DNA of 64,000 nucleotides, from assembly GCF_000511355.1 (NCBI RefSeq), contig NC_023135.1, positions 1,328,371 through 1,392,370 of the forward strand, written 5' to 3'. Shown here piece after piece: positions 8,519 to 15,497 of this stretch. Below the pieces are notes generated by a model. It had not been told where the DNA came from. It did not search any database and saw only the letters and a list, made by a program, of their open reading frames with translations. Numbering within the stretch: position 1 is the stretch's first letter; every line of letters starts with the position of its first letter. Position numbers and translations under genes: made by a program. The DNA is from Leisingera methylohalidivorans DSM 14336. GTDB lineage: Bacteria > Pseudomonadota > Alphaproteobacteria > Rhodobacterales > Rhodobacteraceae.

Positions 8519-9159
8519 GAAAGCTGTCCAAGGGTCCCAAACCTCAAGTTTTGTTAGATAACGAAGAACAATGGAAAAAAGAGCTTATGGACGCCATTGC
8601 TAGCGGCGACAAGGAGGAAATCGCCAAGAAAACCAAGCGCTATGGGCACAAAGATATCAAGGACGCTTTAGTCGCAGAAAATTATGGAAAGTGCGCATAC
8701 TGTGAGGCTTACGTCCGGCACGTTTCGCATGGTGATATCGAGCACATTTCTCCAAAGTCAAAAGCCCGAGAGAAGACTTTTGACTGGAATAATCTGACAT
8801 TGGCGTGTGAACGATGCAACCAGAAGAAATCAGACGCGGAAGGTGTCATTGATCCTCATGTTGATGCTCCGGAGGATCATCTGCTATTTTTGGCAGCTGT
8901 CGTACGCGGCCGGACCACAAAAGGTATGCGGAGTATAAAGCCAACACGCGGGCTGGACTTGAATCGTACTGAATTGGTGGAACGTCGCGGGGCGCAGATA
9001 TCTCGTTATGCAGATAGTTTCGAACGGATTATTCAGGAGCAAGATGAAGACAAACGCTCGATCTTAGTCGAGGCGCTGCAGGACGATTTGGCTGACCCGA
9101 AAACTGAGTATTCAGCCATGCTTAAGGCGTTGCATCAAGTGTTCGAACTTAACGCTTAG
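8515..9159 (+). CDS. ptuB: Septu-type HNH endonuclease PtuB
   Basis: 214 aa HNH nuclease, expected to be the DNA-cutting partner of the ATPase encoded immediately upstream. It has CAYC (Cys60, Cys63), DIEHISPKS with the catalytic/metal His77, FDWNNLTLACERCNQKK with Asn92/93 and Cys98/Cys101, as in the TIGR02646/PtuB family. Its ATG overlaps the ptuA stop, which implies coupled translation and a fixed ratio of the two proteins. Length is usual for the family and no residue of the core is missing, so the system looks intact. Confidence 0.85.
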   Translation: MRKLSKGPKPQVLLDNEEQWKKELMDAIASGDKEEIAKKTKRYGHKDIKDALVAENYGKCAYCEAYVRHVSHGDIEHISPKSKAREKTFDWNNLTLACERCNQKKSDAEGVIDPHVDAPEDHLLFLAAVVRGRTTKGMRSIKPTRGLDLNRTELVERRGAQISRYADSFERIIQEQDEDKRSILVEALQDDLADPKTEYSAMLKALHQVFELNA

Positions 9160-9165
9160 CCCTCT

Positions 9166-9207
9166 AAAAACAAAAACCTCTAGCAGTCTCGAGGCCTGCT
9201 ATAGAGG
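9166..9207 (-). terminator. Hairpin with T-run on the minus strand, downstream of ptuB
   Basis: CCTCTAGCAG (9177-9186) pairs with CTGC-TA-TAGAGG (9196-9207). On the minus strand the stem is followed by TTTTTGTTTTT (complement of 9166-9176), so it is a terminator for leftward transcription. The plus side has no T-run. No leftward gene was recognised in 9208-9900. Confidence 0.55.
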
Positions 9208-9927
9208 TGGCCGAAAATTCCGCCGCGCACGTCGCGAATGTCTGTACTCCGTCCGTTGTATTGAAAACCCTCACCCCAACCTGAGTTCAGGTCTGAATGT
9301 CCGCTTCCGTACTTTGCAGATTTTACGCTCGCGGTTGCGGCGAATGACGGCTTCCCGCCCTCTGTACGGGAAGGGCCCGATGTTGCGGGCGCCAAGATCA
9401 CGACCGCTCTGGGCTGCTTGCGGCGGTGCGGCTCCAGGTTCGGTCCCGCCAGGTGGTGCTTGGCAGGACGTAACCGGCGACAACCAGCCCGAAGCAGGTT
9501 CATTCCTCGCGACCGGCTGGCTCAGGGAGAACAAGCAGATCGGGCGGAGAGCTGTTCTACTGGCCACGGCATCCGAAGCGGTAACTCGCCTAAACTACGA
9601 AAAAATGGCCCGTGACCACGATGCTAACCGAGTCACGAGCCGACCGTCCTAAAATACCGTGTTGATGCCATACTTACTGGGGAAACAGGAAAACAGCAGC
9701 AACACCTTACTAGTTAACAATTGCACCTTGAAACAGAACCAGCTTAGAAGATTTAAATGTTCATTCTTTGTTCTATGTCATTGTGGCATCCTTTTTTGCA
9801 GATTCTTTGCAGCAGAAGACTGAATTTCAACCAATCGAGCGCTTGGGAAGAGAAACCGCGTTGCGGTGAAGATGGTCGCGATGTGCGACGGCTAAGGGCC
9901 GCCCGTGAATGCCCCGCGGTAAAATTA
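9208..9927. other. Region without a recognised gene
   Basis: Short frames occur on both strands (for example plus 9314-9652, 112 aa), but none has a ribosome site, motif or family resemblance that I can support. It may be remnants of older cargo. The stretch 9655-9850 is AT-rich. Confidence 0.5.
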
Positions 9928-10075
9928 GCGTTTGCAAAGTCAGCTCTCTGCGCTCCGCTGCCCCCGGTGCAACCCGCAGCATCCCGTGAGGCAGCTTGGC
10001 TTTGCCGAGGGTCCGCTTCTGGGAAACTGACCATTGAATTTCGCACCGGCAGCATCCTAGGCGCGGCACCCCTAG
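9928..10075 (+). repeat. Intergenic repeat copy R4
   Basis: It aligns to the minus strand of about 2440-2290: GTTTGCAAAG...CTCTCTGCGCT, GCAGCATC, and the strongly conserved TTTCGCACCGGCAGCATCCT. It is followed 20 bases later by copy B of the 72-bp repeat. Small open frames across it share words only because the DNA repeats. Confidence 0.6.
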
Positions 10076-10095
10076 TCTACGGCCGCTTCGGGCTG

Positions 10096-10167
10096 CCTGC
10101 GGAAGTGCCGGCAGCCATCTAGGCCGCCGATCAGCGCGCCGCGGCGCCGCAAGGCGGCAGTGAGCCC
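10096..10167 (-). repeat. 72-bp repeat, copy B
   Basis: Reverse complement of 4238-4309 with 66 of 72 bases identical and no gaps. It lies just upstream of the Rieske-fold gene. Confidence 0.75.
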
Positions 10168-10290
10168 ATAGTGACAGATGCTGCGCGCTGTATGAGTGAC
10201 CGTTTTAGTTCCCGTGGACCATTCTGTTCGAATGGCGGAGCAGGCTCCTGGTACCCTTTTTCATCTTTGCTTCGCAGAAAACACTTAAGT

Positions 10291-10872
10291 ATGTCTATCT
10301 TCACTATGCAGCGTCCACACACCCTCTACACCGTAACCGCAGCGGCTCTTTTGTTTCTGGTTTTGCTAGGGATTTTTCTGCTGTTGAGAACGGGCCTGCC
10401 GTCCGCTGACGTTATCGCGCGCGAAGCGGCGAACCGACCAGTGATCAACGTCTCTGATTTTGATCCCGGAGATGCAGAAATTGTTCAGCTAAACAACCTC
10501 CCGGTGATAGTCTGGCGGCGCAATGAAGTTGATCGAAAACTCGCTGCCAGCCAGAACGCCCCAAAAATGTGGCGGCAGAAATACTCAACTGTGTTGGGAC
10601 TGCCAGAACCTGTGTTTGCCGACGACGCGAATTTGACGTTGGACAATGAATGGTTTTTTGCACTGGTGGATTTTCCGAATAAATACCAGCACGTAATACT
10701 TAGAGCTGGAGACTTTGAAGGTTTCTTTGAAGGAAGATATGCCGCGCACTTTGATTTATCAGGACGCATAAGAAAAGGCGGCGGGAGCGGTAATCTGACG
10801 GTCATAAGTGCTGAGTACGTCAATGGTGGGCAGAGCATTCAGCTCAATCTCAGTGGTGTCCCTAAAAGCTGA
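10291..10872 (+). CDS. Membrane-anchored Rieske-fold protein lacking the iron-sulfur ligands
   Basis: 193 aa from ATG at 10291. One membrane segment (13-33) is followed by a domain that tracks the cytochrome bc1 iron-sulfur protein: PVIVWRR (71-77, cf. KPVFIRRRT) and AGDFEGFFEGRYAAHFD (139-155), then SGRIRKG (157-163), cf. [24 protein letters not shown]. The two CxH/CxxH loops that bind [2Fe-2S] are replaced: residues 126-138 lack the CTHLGC loop, and EGRYAAHFD replaces CPCHGSHYD. It therefore cannot hold a normal Rieske cluster. No cytochrome b or c1 gene is nearby. The function is unknown. An earlier in-frame ATG (10171) would overlap repeat DNA and is disfavoured. Confidence 0.65.
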   Translation: MSIFTMQRPHTLYTVTAAALLFLVLLGIFLLLRTGLPSADVIAREAANRPVINVSDFDPGDAEIVQLNNLPVIVWRRNEVDRKLAASQNAPKMWRQKYSTVLGLPEPVFADDANLTLDNEWFFALVDFPNKYQHVILRAGDFEGFFEGRYAAHFDLSGRIRKGGGSGNLTVISAEYVNGGQSIQLNLSGVPKS

Positions 10873-10907
10873 CATCGGCGGACACGCAGCAGACGGCAGC
10901 AAAGTCC

Positions 10908-11035
10908 GCATCGTGTGAACTCACCGGTTCCATAATCTCGCAGTCGCAGCGAACGGCGGGAACGGCGGGCTGCGCCGTAGCAGAAAACCTCGGTTGGTTG
11001 CGTCAAACGGCCGAGTTTGCAAAGGGTGCTTCTGC
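10908..11035 (+). repeat. Intergenic repeat copy R5
   Basis: It matches the minus strand of 2566-2431 almost end to end, sharing GTGTGARCTCACCGG, CTCGCAGTCGCAGCGAACGG and AAACGGCCGAGTTTGCAAAG. It starts 35 bases after the Rieske-fold gene. The stretch 11036-11362 behind it holds no gene that I can support. Confidence 0.65.
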
Positions 11036-11362
11036 AGCAATGCCGCCGGATCGAGCCCGCGAGACTGAAGCAGTGGTGAGAGACGGTTTGTCTGGATCAC
11101 CTTGGGTGAACAACTTCATCGGCTGGACTGGTGAGGCGGGCAACCCAGTGGGTGAATTGGCTCAGATGACCCATGTGATCGCGCAGCGAGTGCATATCGG
11201 AGGAGTGCGGCCCGCATACCGAAAAAAAGAGCACTGGTTACCTGCGGGCCGCTGCCCCCGCGGGACAGGGGCAGGTAGATGGTAGGGCGCGACGCTTGCC
11301 ATTTACGGGGAATTTTCGGAGGTTTGGGGCAGTATTGGTTAGCACTTGGGAAGATCGGCATC

Positions 11363-11494
11363 GTGAAGCGGCCCAGAATGCATAAACGCTTGAGCGACAA
11401 GGCCGGGAATGCCGTGATCTTGCTGGGTGGCTTTGGCGTTCTCTTGGTATTGCTCAGAAGCGTATATCACTTTGCTCTGATGTTTTCCCATTAA
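11363..11494 (+). CDS. Possible small membrane protein
   Basis: 43 aa from GTG at 11363 (or 38 aa from ATG at 11378). A basic N-terminus KRPRMHKRLSDK is followed by one membrane segment AVILLGGFGVLLVLL. It ends nine bases before the tail-to-tail minus-strand pseudogene. It looks like the small single-span proteins common in phage cargo. No family was recognised. Confidence 0.35.
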   Translation: MKRPRMHKRLSDKAGNAVILLGGFGVLLVLLRSVYHFALMFSH

Positions 11495-11503
11495 GGCGGT
11501 CGG

Positions 11504-11680
11504 CTACCTTTCCAGTGCTTTCAATGCTTCGGCCGCGACTTTGTAGGTGTGGTGACCGTGATCCTCGTGCATCCGTTCATACTAGGCAATCCAGGGCTTC
11601 AAACGCTCTTCTAAGAACTCGTCCTTCCAGATGGGGCCAGAGAGCCTGATCAAGCCATTTTCAAGCCTCTCTGCTTTCAT
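11504..11680 (-). pseudogene. Small gene broken by an in-frame TAG
   Basis: ATG at 11680 overlaps the stop of the zinc-ribbon gene (ATGA). The frame reads to PWIA, meets TAG (11584-11582), and continues in the same frame with YERMHEDHGHHTYKVAAEALKALER to a stop at 11504. The seamless protein-like sequence on both sides indicates a one-base change, with Trp TGG the simplest ancestor. Intact length would be 58 residues. The product is unknown. It forms a two-gene unit with 11677-11889. Confidence 0.6.
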
Positions 11681-11889
11681 TGTTCCGGATCCTTCATTCC
11701 GTTCGCGAATGCTGCTTCCAATGGATTGATTTCTGCCTCCCATGCAAGGCGCGCCTCGACTTGTTCTGCCAGGCCGCAGTAGGTGCAGCGAAAGATTAAC
11801 CGCTCGGCGCGTTGAACTCGAGCAATCGCCCGCTCGTCGGTGACGGTACTGTATTGGCCGCAGGCACAGGTGATCTGAATGGTCAGCAT
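11677..11889 (-). CDS. Small zinc-ribbon-like protein
   Basis: 70 aa. Two Cys pairs, CAC near residue 9 and FRCTYCG near residue 36, suggest one structural zinc site. The C-terminus is helical and acidic. The start at 11889 lies just after a GGGAGG-type ribosome site on the minus strand. It is translationally coupled to the broken 58-codon gene. It is the last intact gene before the attachment site and probably belongs to the mobile element. Function unknown. Confidence 0.5.
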   Translation of the reverse strand: MLTIQITCACGQYSTVTDERAIARVQRAERLIFRCTYCGLAEQVEARLAWEAEINPLEAAFANGMKDPEQ

Positions 11890-11940
11890 GGGAGGCGGCC
11901 AATCCTGATGGTGGGAACGCTTCGGGAATTACTTCGGGAC

Positions 11941-11970
11941 TCAGGCGCAAGTGTTCTGGATGGTGAGCAT
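11941..11970 (-). repeat. Decayed duplicate of a gene start
   Basis: On the minus strand this reads MLTIQNTCA then TGA and matches the first 30 bases of the zinc-ribbon gene (11889-11860, MLTIQITCAC) at 24 of 30 bases, 81 bases upstream. It looks like the remains of a tandem copy. Nothing else is seen in 11890-12090. Confidence 0.45.
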
Positions 11971-12092
11971 ATGGCTGGAATAGCGAGGGGCAGGGCGGGA
12001 GGAAAAGGCGCTCCCACTTTCGCTGTATGTTTACGTTTTGTCCGTGGGAGAAAAATTGGCTATCCTTTTGGATTTAAATAGTTCAATCATAA

Positions 12093-12147
12093 CTTAAAAT
12101 CTCCTGGCCGTATGGCCGTGCGGGTTCGAGTCCCGCCGTCCGCACCA
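12093..12147 (+). other. attR-type site: 3' half of a tRNA-Leu(UAA) gene
   Basis: CTTAAAA (anticodon loop, anticodon TAA) is followed by TCTCC (3' anticodon stem), a long class II variable arm (TGGCCGTATGGCCG), T-arm GCGGG-TTCGAGT-CCCGC (12120-12136), acceptor strand CGTCCGC, discriminator A and encoded CCA (12145-12147). The 5' half is absent: the bases before 12093 do not pair with TCTCC. A 3' duplicate starting in the anticodon loop is the classic product of tyrosine-integrase insertion into a tRNA gene. The intact tRNA-Leu and the integrase should lie at the other end, left of this window. Confidence 0.85.
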
Positions 12148-12312
12148 AAACCTTACCAGTAGCAGGAAAATGTAACAGAACGGGCTGAGAGCCTTATGCC
12201 TAAGAGAATTCTGGTGCGACGCATTCAGCCTGTGCATGAAAAAGGTGCTGAGAGGATCGCGCAGAGACTGCATTGCCGTGCCGGTCATTTTGTGCAGAAT
12301 ATTGTGTAAAAT

Positions 12313-13055
12313 GTGAAAGATCTTACGCATATGGCGCTTATTCAAAGTAAAATCTCTGCGCTTTTGGCAGATATGTACCTGTCCAACCGGCAGGCAGCGC
12401 TGAAATGCGGTATTCCCTATGGCACATTCAACAGCGCGCTGAAGAAAGAGCGGGAGATCGGCTGGAGCATGCTGGATGCGCTGGCGCGCGGGCTGGGGGG
12501 ATCGTTTCACTATTTCTCGTCCGACACCGCGGGGCTCGAGCTGCTGCCTGGCCGCAGGGCGGGGGAGGCAAGGCATTTGAAATCCTCAATGCCCAGCTGC
12601 AGTCGGCTGCCCGCTCCCGCCAGTACCGCGGCTGCGACGTGTCGCTGCAGAAATTCCTGGACTGGTGGTTTGACAACAGCGGCCGTCTGGAAAGCTTTGA
12701 TCAGCTGCAGCACCAGGTGGATTTGTTCGATCCGCCGGATGCAGAGAAAAACCGCGTCCAGCCGATCAAGTCAGGTCCGGCCAGCCTGGCGTCCGTTTGC
12801 TTTGAAGTGGCAAGCAGCGATCAGCTTCGGGACACGCTGAACGGGTTCAGCGACAGGTTAAACGCAGATCTGGTGATGGCGCACAGCGAAGCGATCAGCC
12901 GCGGCGAGCCGGTGATCACGCATCCGTCGATCGACGTGAAGCTGCTGAACGGGCGCCGATTCGCCCGGCAGTACCGGCGGGTTCTGGCACCGGTCTATTT
13001 TCCGGATGGCAAGCTGATGGTGGCCAATTTCTCACAGGATATCAAATTTGGCTAA
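12313..13055 (+). pseudogene. Frameshifted HTH/PAS-like regulator
   Basis: The first frame encodes an N-terminal helix-turn-helix (SNRQAALKCGIPYGTFNSALK, then WSMLDALARGLGG) up to about 12545. The protein-like sequence then continues in another frame from about 12560 (KAFEILNAQLQSAARS...) to the stop at 13055. The second part (about 150 residues, with KFLDWWFDNSG and LAPVYFPDGKLMVANF) resembles a PAS-like sensor domain. The switch lies in or next to the G-rich run GCGGGGGAGG (12559-12568), so one inserted or lost base would explain it. ATG at 12331 is an alternative start. A sequencing error cannot be excluded. Confidence 0.6.
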
Positions 13056-13718
13056 GTCGCTTTGAAGCATGTGCTCCATGTCCAGGCGTGACGCGCCGAC
13101 AAACCATTCGGAGCTGCTGCGCACTTCCGGCTCCGGGTGGCGCCACTTCTGCGCCCGCGGAATTGCCCGGCTGAAGCCGTTAACCAGATCCAGACGGGCC
13201 TGCATGTGACGGTCCGGGATAAAGGCGTATATTCAGCCCACATCCCATTTCTGGATCGTCAGGATCTGAAAAATCCGCATGAACGGCTCAAGCCGGTCCG
13301 CGCGTCTGCCGCGGTGGCCGGGCAGAAAGTTCAGCTCGCCGATATAGGCCAGTCGGCCGCTGACCTCCCGCGCCAGCGGTTCGGCGACGCTTTCAACCCC
13401 GCCGCCTGCATCATTGGGAAACTGATGCCGCGAGGTGCGCATCAAAAACTCGGCCAAGGTTTCGCGGCCCAGATCCTGCAGCATCGAGGCTGCACCGCCG
13501 ATATAGGTGTCACCTTCCTACAGAAACAGCCAGAAGGCCGAGTTCCGGGTGTGGTCGGCCTGCTCGATGGCAAAACCCGGCATCTGGAACTGGCGGCCGG
13601 TATCGGCGGCGGTCTTGGGCACTTTTTCAAAATCCGTGAACATTGCGACCTGAAGGCCGGCTTGCGAAAGCGCGTTTAAGTATCCCGAACGCGTTTTGCC
13701 CAAATCCAGAAAATTCAT
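13032..13718 (-). pseudogene. Unknown gene with two in-frame stops
   Basis: One frame from ATG 13718 to TGA 13034-13032 (228 codons) is interrupted by TAG at 13520-13518 (after AFWLFL, before EGDTYIGG) and TGA at 13235-13233 (after QKWDVG, before IYAFIPDRHMQ). The sequence on both sides of each stop is protein-like and in the same frame, so these are nonsense mutations, not frameshifts. The end overlaps the end of the convergent HTH/PAS-like pseudogene by 24 bases. The family was not recognised; the protein appears soluble and PAS-like in size. Confidence 0.6.
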
Positions 13719-13899
13719 AAAGGTTCCCCCGTGACAAAGTTAAATATCCGGATAGCCCGGATCGTCTCACGCCGCCGCCTCAGAGTGCATGTCTGCTCAA
13801 ATCTAATCTACTTTTGCGGTAAATTTTGTTAATTTCAAACTGAACTCTCCACCTGCTGCAGTCCGGTGGCCAGTATCGGGTAGGGCTTGTTTTGAATGC

Positions 13900-13926
13900 C
13901 AAAAACCCGGCAGTTGTGTTGCCGGG
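13900..13926 (-). terminator. Terminator of the queCDEF operon
   Basis: CCCGGCA (13906-13912) pairs with TGCCGGG (13920-13926). On the minus strand the stem is followed by TTTTT. It lies 32 bases beyond the queF stop. Confidence 0.75.
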
Positions 13927-13957
13927 CCAAGGTGTGTTGCAGGTGCTTAGGGTTGTG

Positions 13958-14422
13958 TCAGCCGCGGCCGCGGTAGGGCGGCACGCCTTGGTCGGGAATC
14001 CAGACGCCCTCGGGCATCGGTCCGGTTTGCCAGAACACGTCAATCGGAATGCCGCCGCGCGGGTACCAGTAGCCGCCGATGCGCAGCCATTGCGGCTCCA
14101 GGAAGTCCGCCAGGCGGCGGGCGATGGAGACCGTGCAATCCTCGTGAAAGGCGCCGTGGTTGCGGAAGGAGGTCAGGAACAGCTTCAGCGATTTGCTTTC
14201 CACCAGCCATTCACCCGGCACGTAATCGATCACCAGATGGGCAAAATCCGGCTGCCCGGTCATCGGGCAGAGCGAGGTGAACTCCGGCGCGGTGAAACGC
14301 ACATTATAGGCCACGTCGGCCTGGGGGTTCTGGACGCGCTCCAGTTCAGCCTCTTGCGGGCTGGCCGGCAGGATGGTGTCGCCGCCCAACTGTTTGAGGT
14401 TGCTGTAGATGCTGTCGGACAT
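13958..14422 (-). CDS. queF: NADPH-dependent 7-cyano-7-deazaguanine reductase
   Basis: 154 aa, reduces preQ0 to preQ1 in the cytoplasm, the last step before tRNA insertion. It is a tunnelling-fold enzyme: the nucleophile Cys is in [14 protein letters not shown] and the substrate-binding Glu in the [20 protein letters not shown] block. Length fits the short (unimodular, YkvM-like) QueF type. The start at 14422 (MSDSIYSN) is preferred over a longer upstream frame because the latter overlaps queE. It is the last gene of the que operon, 17 bases after queE. Confidence 0.95.
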   Translation of the reverse strand: MSDSIYSNLKQLGGDTILPASPQEAELERVQNPQADVAYNVRFTAPEFTSLCPMTGQPDFAHLVIDYVPGEWLVESKSLKLFLTSFRNHGAFHEDCTVSIARRLADFLEPQWLRIGGYWYPRGGIPIDVFWQTGPMPEGVWIPDQGVPPYRGRG

Positions 14423-14439
14423 GTCAGGGTTCCTTGTCT

Positions 14440-15147
14440 TCAGACGCCGCGCTTGTTGCCCCAGACCAGCACATGCAGCTGGGGCAGGACGCGGGGGGTG
14501 AACCAGCCGTCGCCGGTTACTTTTTCTATCAGCCACAACAGCCGGTCGGTGGCTTGGCTCAGATCGACCGGCAGGGCCGGGTCGACTTCCGGGTTGCCGG
14601 GCTGCAGATACAATGGCAGTTCGGGATGGCGTTCAGCGGCGGCCTTGGCCCAGGCGTAGTCCTCGTCGTCGAAGATCACGATCTTCATCACCGCCTGGCC
14701 GCAGCCCCTGGCGGCTTCAAGACATTGGTCGAAGGCTTTCCAATCCACCGTTTCGCCGCTAGAGGGCGGCTTGGGGCTCAGCACCAGCGTGTCGAGATCC
14801 GCAAACCAGGGTTTGCTGACGGATCCTTGGGTCTCGCAGGCAAAGCGGTAGCCTTCGGCCTTGCCATAGGCAATGACCGGCGCGAAATCCTGGATCGCCG
14901 GGTTGCCGCCGGAGATCGACACCGTCAGCGGCCTGCCGCCAGACAGGCGGCGCACCTCTGCCATGACCTGCTCCGGCGCCATCACCGCCCAGTCATGGCG
15001 GTAGGCGCTGTCGACCGCATGCAGGCTGTCGCACCAGGAGCAGCGGTAATCACAGCCGCCTGCGCGCACAAATACCGTGGGCTCCCCGATCAGGGCGCCT
15101 TCCCCCTGGATCGTGGGGCCGAAGATTTCAGCAATGCGCAGGGTCAT
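14440..15147 (-). CDS. queE: 7-carboxy-7-deazaguanine synthase (radical SAM)
   Basis: 235 aa. It converts carboxy-tetrahydropterin to 7-carboxy-7-deazaguanine with SAM and a [4Fe-4S] cluster. The cluster motif CDYRCSWC (CxxxCxxC) is near residue 32, after GPTIQGEG, which is typical of Que[10 protein letters not shown] forms the SAM-binding GGNP-like turn. The start at 15147 overlaps the queD stop (ATGA); an in-frame upstream extension would lie within queD and is rejected. Confidence 0.95.
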   Translation of the reverse strand: MTLRIAEIFGPTIQGEGALIGEPTVFVRAGGCDYRCSWCDSLHAVDSAYRHDWAVMAPEQVMAEVRRLSGGRPLTVSISGGNPAIQDFAPVIAYGKAEGYRFACETQGSVSKPWFADLDTLVLSPKPPSSGETVDWKAFDQCLEAARGCGQAVMKIVIFDDEDYAWAKAAAERHPELPLYLQPGNPEVDPALPVDLSQATDRLLWLIEKVTGDGWFTPRVLPQLHVLVWGNKRGV

Positions 15148-15497
15148 GGCCGGTACTCCGCCCAGGTTTTCGGGGTTTCCGAAATTTTCACGGCAGCGAC
15201 TTCCGGCCAGCGTATATGGCACCAGTCATAGAAATGCTTGGCCATGTTCTCAGCCGTCGAATGCCCCTCCAGCACATCGTTCAGATGCCGGTGGTCGAAA
15301 GTGCTGTCGATGTACTCCTTCAGCGGCTTCAGTTCGTGATAGTCACGCACGAAGCCGTCGCTGTTCAGCTCCTGCGCCGCCAGTTCCACAACCACGACAT
15401 AGTTGTGCCCGTGCAGGCGGGCGCATTGGTGATCGGACGGCAGATGCGTCAGTTGGTGCGAAGCGGAGAAATGGAACTCCTTGGTGATCCGGAACAT
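15144..15497 (-). CDS. queD: 6-carboxy-5,6,7,8-tetrahydropterin synthase
   Basis: 117 aa. It makes carboxy-tetrahydropterin from dihydroneopterin triphosphate, the second step of queuosine precursor synthesis. Zinc ligands are in FHFSASHQL (His15 region) and HGHNY. DHRHLND and EGHSTAEN complete the T-fold active site. The family's usual length is 118-120. It is coupled to queE by a 4-base overlap and to queC by a one-base overlap. Confidence 0.95.
   Translation of the reverse strand: MFRITKEFHFSASHQLTHLPSDHQCARLHGHNYVVVVELAAQELNSDGFVRDYHELKPLKEYIDSTFDHRHLNDVLEGHSTAENMAKHFYDWCHIRWPEVAAVKISETPKTWAEYRP

Noticed and set aside
9314..9652. 112-aa plus-strand frame downstream of ptuB
   Set aside because: No ribosome site, no motif, Arg/Pro-rich composition typical of a chance frame.
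9757..10122. 121-aa frame sharing words with the frame at 2285-2575
   Set aside because: The similarity comes from repeat DNA (R1/R4); frames are not conserved outside the repeat and lack starts.
12094..12576. 160-aa minus-strand frame ending in CGRRDSNPHGHTARRF
   Set aside because: The GRRDSNPHG tail is the well-known false translation of the antisense of a tRNA 3' end; the DNA here is the tRNA-Leu fragment.
13958..14536. Longer queF with 38 extra N-terminal residues
   Set aside because: The extra residues overlap the end of queE and are not QueF-like; ATG 14422 fits family length.
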